Source: Paenibacillus sp. BJ-4 | Lineage (GTDB): Bacteria; Bacillota; Bacilli; Paenibacillales; Paenibacillaceae | Length of the DNA stretch: 64,000 nt | Assembly (NCBI RefSeq): GCF_020404765.1 | Contig: NZ_JAIVEM010000122.1 | Span: 1 to 64,000, forward strand | Reading direction: 5' to 3' | In this document: positions 8,942 to 17,641 of the stretch, piece by piece | Position numbering within the stretch: position 1 is the first letter of the stretch | How the letters are laid out: each line of letters starts with the position of its first letter | Translations under genes and position numbers: made by a program | Notes under the pieces: generated by a model | The model's input: only the letters and a program-made list of their open reading frames with translations | What the model was told of the DNA's origin: nothing | The model's database searches: none

Positions 8942-8960
8942 GCATTACCAGTAACAATCC
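8931..8960 (-). promoter_or_regulatory. LicT ribonucleic antiterminator (RAT) upstream of bglP
   Basis: The minus strand begins GGATTGTTACTGGTAATG and continues CAGGCGAAACC, an almost exact match to the BglG/LicT-family RAT. Its 3' part overlaps the 5' arm of the terminator at 8888-8941. LicT binding would stabilise the RAT hairpin and let transcription continue into bglP-bglH. Confidence 0.95.
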
Positions 8961-8970
8961 AAGAAGTTAT

Positions 8971-9804
8971 TCAATTTTGTCTTTGGGTCACACGCTGAAT
9001 ATGAATCGTTATATACAGTTTTTCCTCATCTGACAACACCGTGTTCAAGTATTTCTCGATTTTCAGCATGCAGCCGTAGGCCTTTTTGTACTTTGCTTTC
9101 ACTTGCCTCCACAAAAAATCGTCTTGCAGCTCTACTTTTTCTTTTTTATTTAATCGCTGAAAGAAGAATCTTAAATGTGTAATAAATCGCTCATAACTGA
9201 TTGAGTGTTCATCTATGGTGGTATTATAAGAGTACTTAATAATATTTAAGATATCGTGTATTTTTTGAGTTTGCTGAGCAACATCTGCTACCTTATTGCA
9301 GGAGCTGTTTACCTGAGCATTTATTAAATGAAGGGCTATATTACCTGCTTCATCTTCCGACAAGCGTTTGCCTGTCTCGTCTTCAATGAACTCCAGTGCT
9401 TTTAATCCAACCCCAAATTCTTTAGGATAGAATTTTTTAATTTCCCAAATTAACGGATTAGCATTTTTAAGCCCTTCATCAAACATTTTAAATGCATTGT
9501 TCATGTGATCCGTAAGCGAAACATATATATAATCGCTCAATTGTGCTTCTAATATGCTTTTTGCATATTCAATGATGTCATAGCATAACGAAACATATTC
9601 TGTAGGAACATCCTCTAACAATAATTTAAATTTCTCTGAAGCATCTTTCTGTTTAAGCACAAAGACCTTTTCAATTAGATGTTCTTCTACTTGTTCTCCT
9701 GCACTCTTTTTGAATGCAATACCACGACCCATAACAACAAATTCATCCCTTTTTGAATCTTTGGCTATTATGGCGTTATTATTAAATATCTTCGTTATGA
9801 TCAT
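8971..9804 (-). CDS. licT: Transcription antiterminator, BglG/LicT family
   Basis: 277 residues with the expected three parts: an N-terminal RNA-binding CAT domain (1-56, including NNNAIIAKDSKRDEFVVMG and GIAFKK), PRD1 (about 70-165, with DHMNNAF) and PRD2 (about 180-277, with EHSISYERFITHLRFF and the closing ITIHIQRV). Conserved PRD histidines are present. The protein binds RAT sequences to prevent termination and is controlled by PTS phosphorylation. It is itself preceded, 410 bases upstream, by a second RAT/terminator, which implies self-control. Confidence 0.95.
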   Translation of the reverse strand: MIITKIFNNNAIIAKDSKRDEFVVMGRGIAFKKSAGEQVEEHLIEKVFVLKQKDASEKFKLLLEDVPTEYVSLCYDIIEYAKSILEAQLSDYIYVSLTDHMNNAFKMFDEGLKNANPLIWEIKKFYPKEFGVGLKALEFIEDETGKRLSEDEAGNIALHLINAQVNSSCNKVADVAQQTQKIHDILNIIKYSYNTTIDEHSISYERFITHLRFFFQRLNKKEKVELQDDFLWRQVKAKYKKAYGCMLKIEKYLNTVLSDEEKLYITIHIQRVTQRQN

Positions 9805-9945
9805 CTAACTGCCCCCTTATCCCATAAGCATTAAAAAAGGATTTAGATGCTGGGCGAAATTTCAGATAGGTCACAAGACGGTAATAGCCGATCAAACCTT
9901 CGTCGTAAATCAAATTCGAATGTATTGATTTACAATTTCAATTTA

Positions 9946-9959
9946 TGAAAACGCATTCA
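9946..9959. promoter_or_regulatory. Candidate CcpA cre site in the licT leader
   Basis: TGAAAACGCATTCA matches the cre consensus TGWNANCGNTNWCA with one mismatch. It lies between the leader terminator (10214-10272) and licT (9804), where bound CcpA could block elongation. The 9805-10213 stretch otherwise contains no supported gene; the plus-strand ORF at 10073-10297 overlaps the terminator and promoter. Confidence 0.6.
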
Positions 9960-10213
9960 TTTCAAAAGACAAAAGCCTTACGTTTTCCCTGAATGATCTT
10001 GAGTGCTCCCAAACCGATCTGATATTCCGTTTTGAAACTGGATATAGTCGGTTAACCACGTCCTATGACATCATGTTTCGGATGTCACTTCGTTGGTCGA
10101 CGTCATCATCTTTGTTGTTCAGCACTTGTAAGGCTTTATATCACTCACCTTTCTGCGTTAGGGCTGGGCCAGATATTCGAACCGTGCAGGATATTGTAAA
10201 GCTTGTATTCTCA

Positions 10214-10286
10214 AAAGAAAAGGCAAAACCCAACACATGGAAATATGAATTCCATGCCTCGGGTTTTGCCTTTTCAGTAACAATCC
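10214..10286 (-). promoter_or_regulatory. Second LicT RAT and terminator, upstream of licT
   Basis: On the minus strand from 10286 the sequence reads GGATTGTTACTGAAAAGGCA and continues AAACCC, a good RAT. GGCAAAACCC then GGGTTTTGCC (10231-10222 and 10270-10261 on the other strand) form the terminator stem, with an internal ATGGAA/TTCCAT pair and a TTTTCTTTT tail. So licT transcription itself appears to need antitermination. Confidence 0.88.
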
Positions 10287-10293
10287 CAACATC

Positions 10294-10342
10294 ATAATAA
10301 CACTTAATTTACGCTTTGCCAACAAAAATGTTTGCGCTTTCT
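10294..10342 (-). promoter_or_regulatory. licT-bglPH promoter with upstream cre site
   Basis: On the minus strand the -35 TTGGCA (10322-10317) and -10 TATTAT (10299-10294) are separated by 17 bases and lie just upstream of the RAT. Directly upstream, AGAAAGCGCAAACA (10342-10329) matches the CcpA cre consensus except at two positions. Catabolite control on top of LicT control is likely. Confidence 0.8.
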
Positions 10343-10391
10343 TTTTTGGTATACTTACAATAAATACAACACATTTTTATGGTATAAAATG

Positions 10392-11408
10392 TCATCCGCC
10401 AATATAGGACATGCTAATCTTTTTTCTATTTTGTGCTGTCTGTTCAGTACGTTCATCGGAATACCGGTCTATGCGTTGTTCCCATACTGAAGTAATCGCA
10501 TCGAGTAGTTCCTGGTCATTCGCTCCGTTACGCAGCATCTGGCGTAGGTCAAATCCGCCTGAGGCAAACAAGCACGTGTAAAACTTGCCATCAGACGATA
10601 AGCGGGCACGTGTACAGGACGAGCAAAACGATTCAGAAACTGAAGTAATAAAGCCAACCTGCGCATCGCTGTCTTTATAACGATAACGTTTTGCTACTTC
10701 TCCAAAGTAATTCCCATCGATCGGCTCCAGCTCATACGTATTCTTAAGTCGTTCAACTATTTCTTTTTTTGTTATTACCTTTTTGAAGCTCCATCCGGTG
10801 TCGTTCCCTACATCCATAAACTCAATAAAACGAAGAGTTATTTCCTTCTTCTTGAAATAAGCAGCCATCGGCAAAATTTCAGAATCATTAACACCTTTTT
10901 GAACCACCATATTGACCTTGATCTCAAAGCCGATTTCTTGTGCATATTCGATCTGCTTCAAAATAAATTCGGGCTTAATGCCCCGTCCATTCATCCGCCC
11001 AAACAGCTCGGGGTCCAGAGCGTCTACACTGACATTAAGCCGTCGTAGCCCCGCTTCATAGAGACGCTTAGCCTGTTGCCCTAGCAGCAAACCGTTGGTT
11101 GTCAAGCCGACATCTTCCACTCCGTTTATGGACAGAATTTGGGAAACAAGGTCGGGTAGGTTCGGACGCATTAATGGTTCGCCGCCTGTAAGCCGAATTT
11201 TTTTTACCCCCAGGCATACAAAAAGCTTCGTCAGCCGGTAAATCTCTTCAAACGACAGACATTCACTTTTGGGAAGAAAGGCAAAATCGTCGCCGAAGAT
11301 TTCTTTGGGCATACAGTAGGAACAGCGGAAATTACAGCGGTCCGTAACAGATATACGTAAATCACGAATCGGTCGCCGCAATGTGTCCTTCAGCGGATAC
11401 GAATTCAT
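10392..11408 (-). CDS. moaA: GTP 3',8-cyclase (molybdopterin biosynthesis, radical SAM)
   Basis: 338 residues from ATG 11408, which has SD GGAGG six bases upstream; the longer frame enters moaD. The N-terminal radical-SAM cluster is Cys25-x3-Cys29-x2-Cys32 (CNFRCSYC), the SAM-binding GGEP lies near residue 78, and the C-terminal second cluster shows CSSCTRARL and a further Cys in FYTC. It ends in the diglycine SYIGG typical of MoaA. With MoaC it converts GTP to the precursor of cyclic pyranopterin monophosphate. It is the last gene of narK-moeB-moaE-moaD-moaA. moaC is not in this window. Confidence 0.96.
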   Translation of the reverse strand: MNSYPLKDTLRRPIRDLRISVTDRCNFRCSYCMPKEIFGDDFAFLPKSECLSFEEIYRLTKLFVCLGVKKIRLTGGEPLMRPNLPDLVSQILSINGVEDVGLTTNGLLLGQQAKRLYEAGLRRLNVSVDALDPELFGRMNGRGIKPEFILKQIEYAQEIGFEIKVNMVVQKGVNDSEILPMAAYFKKKEITLRFIEFMDVGNDTGWSFKKVITKKEIVERLKNTYELEPIDGNYFGEVAKRYRYKDSDAQVGFITSVSESFCSSCTRARLSSDGKFYTCLFASGGFDLRQMLRNGANDQELLDAITSVWEQRIDRYSDERTEQTAQNRKKISMSYIGG

Positions 11409-11445
11409 ACGTTTCCTCCTTTCCTCGTGTTTAGGAGCGTTATCA

Positions 11446-11679
11446 TCAGCCGCCGCTGACAGGCGGAATGAAGGCTGCAACGTCTCCATCCTGCAACACA
11501 TCCGTGGACAACGCATACTCCTCATTTATCGCAATTCGCACAGACTGCATCGGCATATCTGGATATTGATCTGTTATCCAATTGGATAAATAGCCTACAG
11601 TTTGGCCCGCCAAATCTGCCCATTCTTCTGTTTTTCCTGTCACCTCACGGAGTCCCGCAAAATAGTACAGCTTAATCAT
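11446..11679 (-). CDS. moaD: Molybdopterin synthase small subunit
   Basis: 77 residues starting at ATG 11679 (MIKLYYFAGLRE) and ending in FIPPVSGG. The ubiquitin-like fold and the C-terminal Gly-Gly, which MoeB adenylates and which then carries the thiocarboxylate sulfur, are intact. The start overlaps the moaE stop by 8 bases, indicating coupled translation of the two subunits. The upstream extension of the frame lies inside moaE and is rejected. Confidence 0.95.
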   Translation of the reverse strand: MIKLYYFAGLREVTGKTEEWADLAGQTVGYLSNWITDQYPDMPMQSVRIAINEEYALSTDVLQDGDVAAFIPPVSGG

Positions 11680-12115
11680 GACTGATCTCCCTCGGCTTTT
11701 TCTTTTGATATCCGACCCACTGCGTTCCATCTTCCCAAATCTCTTGTTTCCAAATGGGAACGATTTCCTTGATTCGTTCGATCGCGTATTCATTCGCCTC
11801 ATACGCATCCGAACGGTGAGGTGAAGAAACGGCGATGACTACGGCGATATCGCCGATTTGAAGCTCACCAATCCGGTGCGCGATTGCCACTCGTGTCCCT
11901 TCCCATTTCTGTTCGATTTCGTGACCAATCTCCGCGAGCTTTTTTTGGGCCATGGGTACATAGGCCTCATAGGCGAGGTATAAGGTCCGTACGCCTTGAG
12001 TCCACTCGCGTACGTGCCCTGTAAATACAGTCACCGCTCCCGCTTCCGGCCTTAGGACATGATCCGCATAAGCCTGCGGGAGAATGGGCTCCGTCACGAT
12101 TTCAAATACACTCAT
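11672..12115 (-). CDS. moaE: Molybdopterin synthase catalytic subunit
   Basis: 147 residues from ATG 12115 (MSVFEIVTEP; SD AAGGTGG). Family landmarks are GAVTVFTGHVRE, YEAYVPMAQKKL, AHRIGELQIGDIAVVIAVSSPHR and the catalytic-lysine region WKQEIWEDGTQWVGYQKKK. It transfers sulfur from MoaD to precursor Z to make molybdopterin. An ATG at 12160 is possible but has no better SD. The downstream moaD gene overlaps by 8 bases. Confidence 0.95.
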   Translation of the reverse strand: MSVFEIVTEPILPQAYADHVLRPEAGAVTVFTGHVREWTQGVRTLYLAYEAYVPMAQKKLAEIGHEIEQKWEGTRVAIAHRIGELQIGDIAVVIAVSSPHRSDAYEANEYAIERIKEIVPIWKQEIWEDGTQWVGYQKKKPREISHD

Positions 12116-12200
12116 CTTTTCCACCTTCCAGCCACCTGACAAGCCATTCTCTGATGACAAACTCTATTAAAAATTTCTGTCTCTTATATCTATCTCTCGT

Positions 12201-13220
12201 TCAACCGAACAGCTGATGATATAGTTTTTGACCGCTGGCAGTACTACGGATACCATGAATGAGAAGCCTTCCGTTTTTAAATAAAATCATTCGATGCTTA
12301 AAGGCATAAAATTCAACGAAATAAGGGGTTCTTTTTACGCTATCCGCTATAAGGCTGCCCATTTTTTCTGCATCATCGAGCGTAATCGGACGATGGGGGT
12401 CTGGAAGAACCTGTACAACATCCCGTCCACACAGCGCAGCATACGCCGAGCGACGTGGTGCTGACAATGCAGGAAATGTAGGATCTTCTCCACAGGTTGA
12501 ACAATCATGATTACGGATACGGGAAATCCCTATATCCATCTGCGTGTTCTCCCATAGATCAAATAGATGAACCTTGCGGCGCATCTTATCACGTCTGCCG
12601 CTCAGCCACTTCATGGCTTCTGTACATTGGAGGGCGGCTGTCACCTGGACTGCAGGCGAGATGATTCCAGCCGTATCGCAGGTCTGATTAATCGCCGGCA
12701 GCGATGGCAGAAGGCAGCGAAAACAAGCTGACTCGCCCGGAACGAATGGAAAAACGACGCCTGTGCTTCCAACACAGGCTCCGTAAATCCATGGAATTCC
12801 GGCCTTCAGTGCAGCATCGTTTATAAGTAAACGAGTTTCAAAATTGTCCGTAGCATCCATCAGCAATGTGCTTTTGCCGGCAAGTTCTTGAACAAGCTCG
12901 GCGTCCAGATTATCGAGATATGTGTACAATCGCACGTCTTCTCGTATGGCTTTCAGTCTTTTTTCGGCTGCCATAACCTTGGGCAGCATTTCCACTGCGT
13001 CCTGCTCCGTGAACAGCTGCTGACGTTGCAGGTTTGACACCTCCACATAATCCCGATCGATAAGATGAAGCTCCCCAACGCCTGCTCTGACCAGTGTTTC
13101 GGCAATGGCGGAACCCAATGCCCCGCAACCGATGATGGTAACGACAGCAGCGGACAGATTACGCTGCCCTTCGCCCCCGATGGGTCTAAATAAGATCTGT
13201 CTTGAATAACGTTCATTCAT
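12201..13220 (-). CDS. moeB: MoeB/ThiF-family MoaD adenylyltransferase
   Basis: 339 residues from ATG 13220 (MNERYSRQIL; SD CAGGAGG). The Rossmann ATP site is IIGCGALGS, followed by DRDYVEVSNLQRQ and the acceptor-contact Asp in DATDNFETR. Zinc-binding CxxC pairs are CFRC and CSTC; the crossover-loop Cys is in CDTAG. MoeB adenylates the MoaD C-terminus. The C-terminal ~85 residues lack the active-site Cys loop of a rhodanese domain. ThiF is a close paralogue, but the position just upstream of moaE-moaD supports the Moco role. Confidence 0.9.
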   Translation of the reverse strand: MNERYSRQILFRPIGGEGQRNLSAAVVTIIGCGALGSAIAETLVRAGVGELHLIDRDYVEVSNLQRQQLFTEQDAVEMLPKVMAAEKRLKAIREDVRLYTYLDNLDAELVQELAGKSTLLMDATDNFETRLLINDAALKAGIPWIYGACVGSTGVVFPFVPGESACFRCLLPSLPAINQTCDTAGIISPAVQVTAALQCTEAMKWLSGRRDKMRRKVHLFDLWENTQMDIGISRIRNHDCSTCGEDPTFPALSAPRRSAYAALCGRDVVQVLPDPHRPITLDDAEKMGSLIADSVKRTPYFVEFYAFKHRMILFKNGRLLIHGIRSTASGQKLYHQLFG

Positions 13221-13317
13221 CACAATGTCCTCCTGGCGTTGAAGAACGGCCGACAATTTCGAGTTTTTTCGGTGTCTTTCGGTTGAAACGCAAAGGTACC
13301 GTTATATACCTCTTCTC

Positions 13318-14532
13318 TTACTGTTGGAGTTCTTTTTGTACCTCAAAGTTACTTTTCCCCACCGAATCGAGCGTTTCGGCAGCCACATTCAAGCGTGCTT
13401 GATAATACAGCCAGATGACAAGTATCAGACTAGCCAGCGCCACTTGGGAGAGCAGCATGAACCCAATAGAATATTGGCCAGTAGCAGCATGAATCGTTGA
13501 TAGCAAGATCGGAGGGAAAAATCCGCCAAGACCGCCCATCATGGATACAATTCCGTTCACTATGCCTGCCTGTTTATTAAAGTAAAATGGAACCAGCTTG
13601 AAAATGACACCGTTCCCCATTCCAGCACATACAGCGATAGCCAGACAACCTACTGTATACAGGGTGATCCCTGGTGAAAAAGCCAAAAGAATCGCAGCGA
13701 CCGTATAAACGGCAAACGTGCCTACCAGCAGGAACAGGGGCTGGAAGCGATCCGCCAGCCAGCCACCAATGGGGCGGAAGAATGTGGCAATCGCGATAAA
13801 GCCTGCTGTACGCATCCCTGCATCCACTTTAGCGAGATCAAAATTTGATACAAGGAAATTCGGCAAGTACACCGTAAAGGCTACAAATGAGCCAAACGTA
13901 ATAAAGTAAAAGAGCGAGAAAAACCAAAGCTTTTCATTTTTGTAAACCCCTTTGATCTGCTCCATAATGGGTGTCTTTACTTTAGCTTCATGACGGTCCC
14001 CTAAGAAGAAATTTAAAACGATAAAAACAAGCAATAGAATAAGGTACAACTTGACCGTAAGTGCCCACCCTACCTGTGTCGCTACAATTGGAGCAGAGAA
14101 GGTAGTTACCGCTGTCCCCAGGTTCCCCACACCATACATCCCGTTTACAAACCCATGCTTTTCCTTTGGATAATACTTCGGCAGCGAAGTCACCCCAACC
14201 GAGAACACCGCTCCTCCGATTCCAAGGAACAAGCCACCGATAATTAAATCCATCATCGTAGAAGCTTCACTGATATAGTAGACCGGAAACAAAAGCAAAA
14301 TAAAGCTAATAAGAAAAACGATTCTTGCCCCGAAGATGTTGGCATAATAGCCCAACGGAATGCGCAGAATCGATCCGAGCACGACCGGAATCGCCGTGAC
14401 CATGGCCAATTTTCCGGGTGGAATAGCAATATCCTCGGTAATAAACGGCATGAGGGAAGAAATGATAACCCATACCATAAATCCAAGGATCAAGTTCATT
14501 GTTTGTAGCGGCAACTGTAACTTTCTAACCAT
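13318..14532 (-). CDS. narK: Nitrate/nitrite transporter, MFS (NarK type)
   Basis: 404 residues with about 12 membrane segments. Nitrate-signature blocks are GGLFLGIGGAVFSVGVTSLP followed by KYYPKEKHGFVNGMYGVGNL in the first half, and GIVNGIVSMMGGLGGFFPP in the second. Arg residues in TM2 (ILRIPLG) and TM8 (FRPIGGWLAD) match the nitrate-binding arginines of the family. It imports nitrate and/or exports nitrite for the reductase. It heads the narK-moeB-moaEDA unit and has its own promoter with two NreC-type boxes (14591-14655). Confidence 0.95.
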   Translation of the reverse strand: MVRKLQLPLQTMNLILGFMVWVIISSLMPFITEDIAIPPGKLAMVTAIPVVLGSILRIPLGYYANIFGARIVFLISFILLLFPVYYISEASTMMDLIIGGLFLGIGGAVFSVGVTSLPKYYPKEKHGFVNGMYGVGNLGTAVTTFSAPIVATQVGWALTVKLYLILLLVFIVLNFFLGDRHEAKVKTPIMEQIKGVYKNEKLWFFSLFYFITFGSFVAFTVYLPNFLVSNFDLAKVDAGMRTAGFIAIATFFRPIGGWLADRFQPLFLLVGTFAVYTVAAILLAFSPGITLYTVGCLAIAVCAGMGNGVIFKLVPFYFNKQAGIVNGIVSMMGGLGGFFPPILLSTIHAATGQYSIGFMLLSQVALASLILVIWLYYQARLNVAAETLDSVGKSNFEVQKELQQ

Positions 14533-14590
14533 TTAACTCACCTTTTCCAACGTTTTTTCTGTCGAATTATAAATTTAATTTACTGTCCCC

Positions 14591-14655
14591 ATTGTAGCCG
14601 CTAGCCGATCTTATCGAATATAGGGGACTCCCCTTTCCCTGACGGGGGAGTCCCT
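14591..14655 (-). promoter_or_regulatory. narK promoter with two NreC-type boxes
   Basis: On the minus strand -35 ATTCGA (14619-14614), 17 bases, -10 TACAAT (14596-14591). Upstream lie a near-palindrome AGGGGACTCCCCT (14622-14634; GGG-N4-CCC centre 14627.5) and a second GGG-GAGT-CCC (14645-14654). The two boxes are 22 bp apart centre to centre, two helical turns, and together form a 10-bp inverted repeat GGGACTCCCC/GGGGAGTCCC. Confidence 0.75.
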
Positions 14656-14661
14656 GAAAAT

Positions 14662-14692
14662 AAAAAAAGTCGCCTCTATCAAGAAGCGACTT
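14662..14692 (-). terminator. Terminator after nreC
   Basis: On the minus strand AAGTCGC (14692-14686) pairs with GCGACTT and is followed by TTTTTTATTTT. It separates the narGHJI-nreABC transcript from the narK promoter. Confidence 0.9.
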
Positions 14693-14737
14693 GGTTTGTT
14701 CAAGAGACTTTTTCCATAAAATATTCTTCTTCAACGC

Positions 14738-15388
14738 CTAAAAATCCAGCATTTTTTTCTTTAATGCATATTGAACCAGCTCAGGCCGACTTCTTAAGTT
14801 CAACTTCTCCATGATTTTTGCTTTGTTCGCTTCCACCGTCTTGACAGAGATGAACAGCTTTTCGGCAACTTCCTTGTTACCGTATCCTTTTGCGACCAGA
14901 GGCAGAATCTCCAACTCCCGCTTTGACAGGATCTCATACGGATCTTCTGTCTGTGATGTTGTATCTTTCTTGATGAACTCACGAACGAGTGAAGTGGCCA
15001 TTTTAGGATGAATATAGGTTCCCCCCCCATGGATGGTTCTTATGGCAAGCAATAGCTCCTCATCCGGTGCATTTTTCAAAACATATCCCGAAGCACCATT
15101 CTTCAAAATATGAAATAGATATTCTTCATCATCATGCATGGTCAGAATCAGAATTTTAGTATCAGGATGGTCCTCTTTAATCTTGCCTGTGGCGATCAAT
15201 CCACTCTCGCCTGGCGGCATACTTAGGTCCATGATTAGAATATCCGGCCGATGTTTAGCTACCATTGTATATGCTTCAATTCCGTCTGCCGCCGTTCCGA
15301 CAACCTCCATATCCGGTTGGAAGTTGAGAATCATAGAAAATCCGCTTCGTACAATCGCATGATCATCTGCCAACACAATTTTGATCAA
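14738..15388 (-). CDS. nreC: Nitrate/oxygen response regulator NreC
   Basis: 216 residues from TTG 15388, chosen because AGGAGG sits nine bases upstream; an ATG at 15412 lies inside nreB and has no SD. The receiver domain has the acidic pair ADDH, phospho-acceptor Asp54 (LIMDLSMPPG) and the conserved Lys in YVLKNA. The C-terminal LuxR/NarL HTH reads LSKRELEILPLVAKGYGNKE, then VAEKLFISVKTVE. In staphylococci NreC, phosphorylated by NreB when oxygen is absent, activates narGHJI and narK. It is the last gene of narGHJI-nreABC. Confidence 0.94.
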   Translation of the reverse strand: MIKIVLADDHAIVRSGFSMILNFQPDMEVVGTAADGIEAYTMVAKHRPDILIMDLSMPPGESGLIATGKIKEDHPDTKILILTMHDDEEYLFHILKNGASGYVLKNAPDEELLLAIRTIHGGGTYIHPKMATSLVREFIKKDTTSQTEDPYEILSKRELEILPLVAKGYGNKEVAEKLFISVKTVEANKAKIMEKLNLRSRPELVQYALKKKMLDF

Positions 15389-15392
15389 GTCT

Positions 15393-16457
15393 CTATTCCT
15401 CCTCATGTCCAATCGGAATTTGTAAAAAGACTTTGGTTCCTTGACCTACATTCGAAAGGACGCCAAAACTTCCGCCTACCAGCTCTGCCCGCTCCTGCAT
15501 ACCATATAAACCGAGCCCTGTTCCAATAGGCTTGCCCCCCTTATCAAAGCCAATTCCATCGTCCTCTACAATCAAACGAAGCGCATGATCATGCTCAGAC
15601 AAAGAAACTTTAACCGTGTCTACCTGGGCATACTTCAAGGCATTAAGAACGGCCTCCTGACAAACACGGTAAATGACGGTTTCCTTTTCACTTCCATACC
15701 GCTTTCGGGGAAGATCGGACACGAACTCAACCACGAGACCAAAGCTCTGCTCGATCCGCTTGAAATGGGAACGGAATGCCGCTTCAAGCCCAAAATCATC
15801 CAGGGTGGCAGGACGGAGTTCCACAGACAGGTTGCGGATATCATCCAGCAATCGCGTCATGGATGCTTCGGTCTGCTTCATGTTTTTGATGAGCTGGTCA
15901 TCATTCGTCATATATTTTAACACTCGTAATTCAACTACCGCGCTCATCAATTCCTGGGCAACACTGTCGTGCAGTTCCCTGGAAAGCCGTTTACGCTCGT
16001 TTTCCTGCGCTTCAATGACATGCTTCATCATTTTGTTTTGATATAATTTTTCTTGCGTCTGAAATTGCGGGGTCAAATCTCTCAGCATCAACACCCGAAT
16101 TCCATTTTCAGAATCAATCGTGTGAAAAGAAGCGGCATAGGGAACCATTCCGTTGCGCTTCGTTTCCAAATAGACCTGGAAAGAAGCGAAATTTTTGGAT
16201 TCCGGCACATTGAAATAACAATCAAGGCAGGTGCGGGGCTCTGTGTCACTTGTATAGCCTCTGCATGTTCCGCATAAAGCTTTTTCCTTCCCTTCATAGA
16301 GTTGAATGAGGACGTCATCCCTCACAATTTCCTCAGCTGCCGGGTTCATAGCCAGGGTATTCCCTTGCCGATCAAAAAAGAAAATGGCTTCCGTACTGTT
16401 CTCAAACAACTTCACCATTAACGCACTCAAAGAGCCGGTCCCTAAAGACAATGTCAA
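15393..16457 (-). CDS. nreB: Oxygen-sensing histidine kinase NreB
   Basis: 354 residues with a TTG start (16457; SD AAGGAAG) that follows the nreA stop almost directly. A PAS domain carries Cys62-x2-Cys65-x11-Cys77-x2-Cys80 (CGTC...CLDC), the exact spacing of the four Cys that bind the oxygen-labile Fe-S cluster of staphylococcal NreB. The HisKA_3 box ELHDSVAQEL gives phospho-acceptor His163, and the HATPase domain shows NALKYAQ, DDGIGFD and GLGLYGM. No membrane segment, so cytoplasmic. With the cluster intact (anoxia) it phosphorylates NreC. Confidence 0.95.
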   Translation of the reverse strand: MTLSLGTGSLSALMVKLFENSTEAIFFFDRQGNTLAMNPAAEEIVRDDVLIQLYEGKEKALCGTCRGYTSDTEPRTCLDCYFNVPESKNFASFQVYLETKRNGMVPYAASFHTIDSENGIRVLMLRDLTPQFQTQEKLYQNKMMKHVIEAQENERKRLSRELHDSVAQELMSAVVELRVLKYMTNDDQLIKNMKQTEASMTRLLDDIRNLSVELRPATLDDFGLEAAFRSHFKRIEQSFGLVVEFVSDLPRKRYGSEKETVIYRVCQEAVLNALKYAQVDTVKVSLSEHDHALRLIVEDDGIGFDKGGKPIGTGLGLYGMQERAELVGGSFGVLSNVGQGTKVFLQIPIGHEEE

Positions 16458-16458
16458 T

Positions 16459-16911
16459 TCACATCACTTCCTTCCCGTTCAACTCTCCTATTCCCCTATG
16501 CGCCAAGGCTTCTAAATCACGCATCATGGCTTCGGTCATCAGCTGTTCTTCCCGAAATCCACCAAGCAGTACACCCGCGACGCGAGCATCATTCCACAGG
16601 GGTACAGCCCCGAGACTCTGGAGCCTCTCGGATTGAACGATAGGATAGTTAAACAGGTTGTCTGCCCCCACAAATTGATAAACAGATGGAATGAAAATGG
16701 ATTTCCCGGTTTTAAACACGACTCCTGCTATGCCCTTTCCAGATTGCAGCACAATCCGTTTAAAGCGATCATTTAAATTCCCGGCCGCATTTTTCCACTT
16801 AATTACGTATTGATATTCGGCCGGTTCAACAAGAGCAAGCGCCATGAAATCATAACCGAAATGCTCGCGAATTCGCTCAAGCTCCCTTTGATAATCCATC
16901 CTATTATTCAT
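16459..16911 (-). CDS. nreA: Nitrate sensor NreA (GAF domain)
   Basis: 150 residues from ATG 16911, six bases after AGGAG; a GTG at 16914 is the alternative. A single GAF domain fills the protein (QSGKGIAGVVFKTGKSIFIP, GAVPLWNDARVAGVLLGGFR). In S. carnosus NreA binds nitrate and relieves inhibition of NreB, so nitrate and anoxia are sensed together. It lies between narI and nreB. In the 46-base gap an inverted repeat CCTAATT/AATTAGG (16921-16936) is visible but lacks a U-run, so the operon probably reads through. Confidence 0.92.
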   Translation of the reverse strand: MNNRMDYQRELERIREHFGYDFMALALVEPAEYQYVIKWKNAAGNLNDRFKRIVLQSGKGIAGVVFKTGKSIFIPSVYQFVGADNLFNYPIVQSERLQSLGAVPLWNDARVAGVLLGGFREEQLMTEAMMRDLEALAHRGIGELNGKEVM

Positions 16912-16957
16912 CACTCTCTCCTAATTACAATTAGGAAAGAAGGCAGCGCCCGCTTTC

Positions 16958-17641
16958 CTAATTCGATTTATGTCTTCTGTACAGAATATAACTTCTGCGC
17001 ACATAATTCAATGGAACACTCCACACATGAACAAGCCGGGTGAACGGCCAGAATGCAAAAATGGCAAAGCCCATAAGTACATGAAGCTTGAAAGACATCG
17101 GTACGTCTCTCATCAGTGACGGGTCGACACGGAATATGAATAAACCGCGGAACCAGATCGAGATGGTTTCCCGATAATCAAATTCAGGCTGTACTGCGTT
17201 CGTTACAAGAGTCGCAAACATCCCCATGCATACAAGGGCCAAAAGCAATACGTTTACAATCAGATCAGAAGCTGAGCTTAAACGGCGCACATTGCGTATT
17301 GTAAACCGACGAGATGTAAGAATCAACATACCGAGGAACGTTATGGCTCCAAATATTCCACCAATATATACTGCTCCAATATGATACAGATGATCGTTTA
17401 CACCCAATGCGTGCATCCAGGTTTTTGGAATCCCCAGACCGGATATATGACCAAATATAACCGGAATAATCCCGAGGTGGAATAAGAGGCTACCGATCAT
17501 CAATTGTTTCTTTTCAATAAATTCACTTGATTTCGCCGTCCAATTGAACTGATCGGTTCGGTAGCGAAAAACATGGCCAACAATAAAGATAACCAAACAC
17601 ATGTAAGGGAAAATGACCCATAAAAACTGCTCTAACATCAT
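16958..17641 (-). CDS. narI: Respiratory nitrate reductase gamma subunit (cytochrome b)
   Basis: 227 residues from ATG 17641, which overlaps the narJ TGA (ATGA). Five membrane segments are visible. Histidines expected to bind two hemes lie in the N-terminal part (HVFRY, LLFHLGIIPVIFGHISG) and near the C-terminus (FKLHVLMGF, FTRLVHVWS). NarI takes electrons from menaquinol at the membrane and passes them to NarH. The quinol-site and loop arrangement look complete. Confidence 0.96.
   Translation of the reverse strand: MMLEQFLWVIFPYMCLVIFIVGHVFRYRTDQFNWTAKSSEFIEKKQLMIGSLLFHLGIIPVIFGHISGLGIPKTWMHALGVNDHLYHIGAVYIGGIFGAITFLGMLILTSRRFTIRNVRRLSSASDLIVNVLLLALVCMGMFATLVTNAVQPEFDYRETISIWFRGLFIFRVDPSLMRDVPMSFKLHVLMGFAIFAFWPFTRLVHVWSVPLNYVRRSYILYRRHKSN

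Noticed and set aside
10073..10297. 74-codon plus-strand frame upstream of licT
   Set aside because: It runs through the RAT, terminator and -10 element of licT; those elements explain the sequence better.
16921..16936. CCTAATT/AATTAGG inverted repeat as a terminator between narI and nreA
   Set aside because: No T-run follows on the minus strand and the stem is A/T-rich; read-through into nreABC is more likely.
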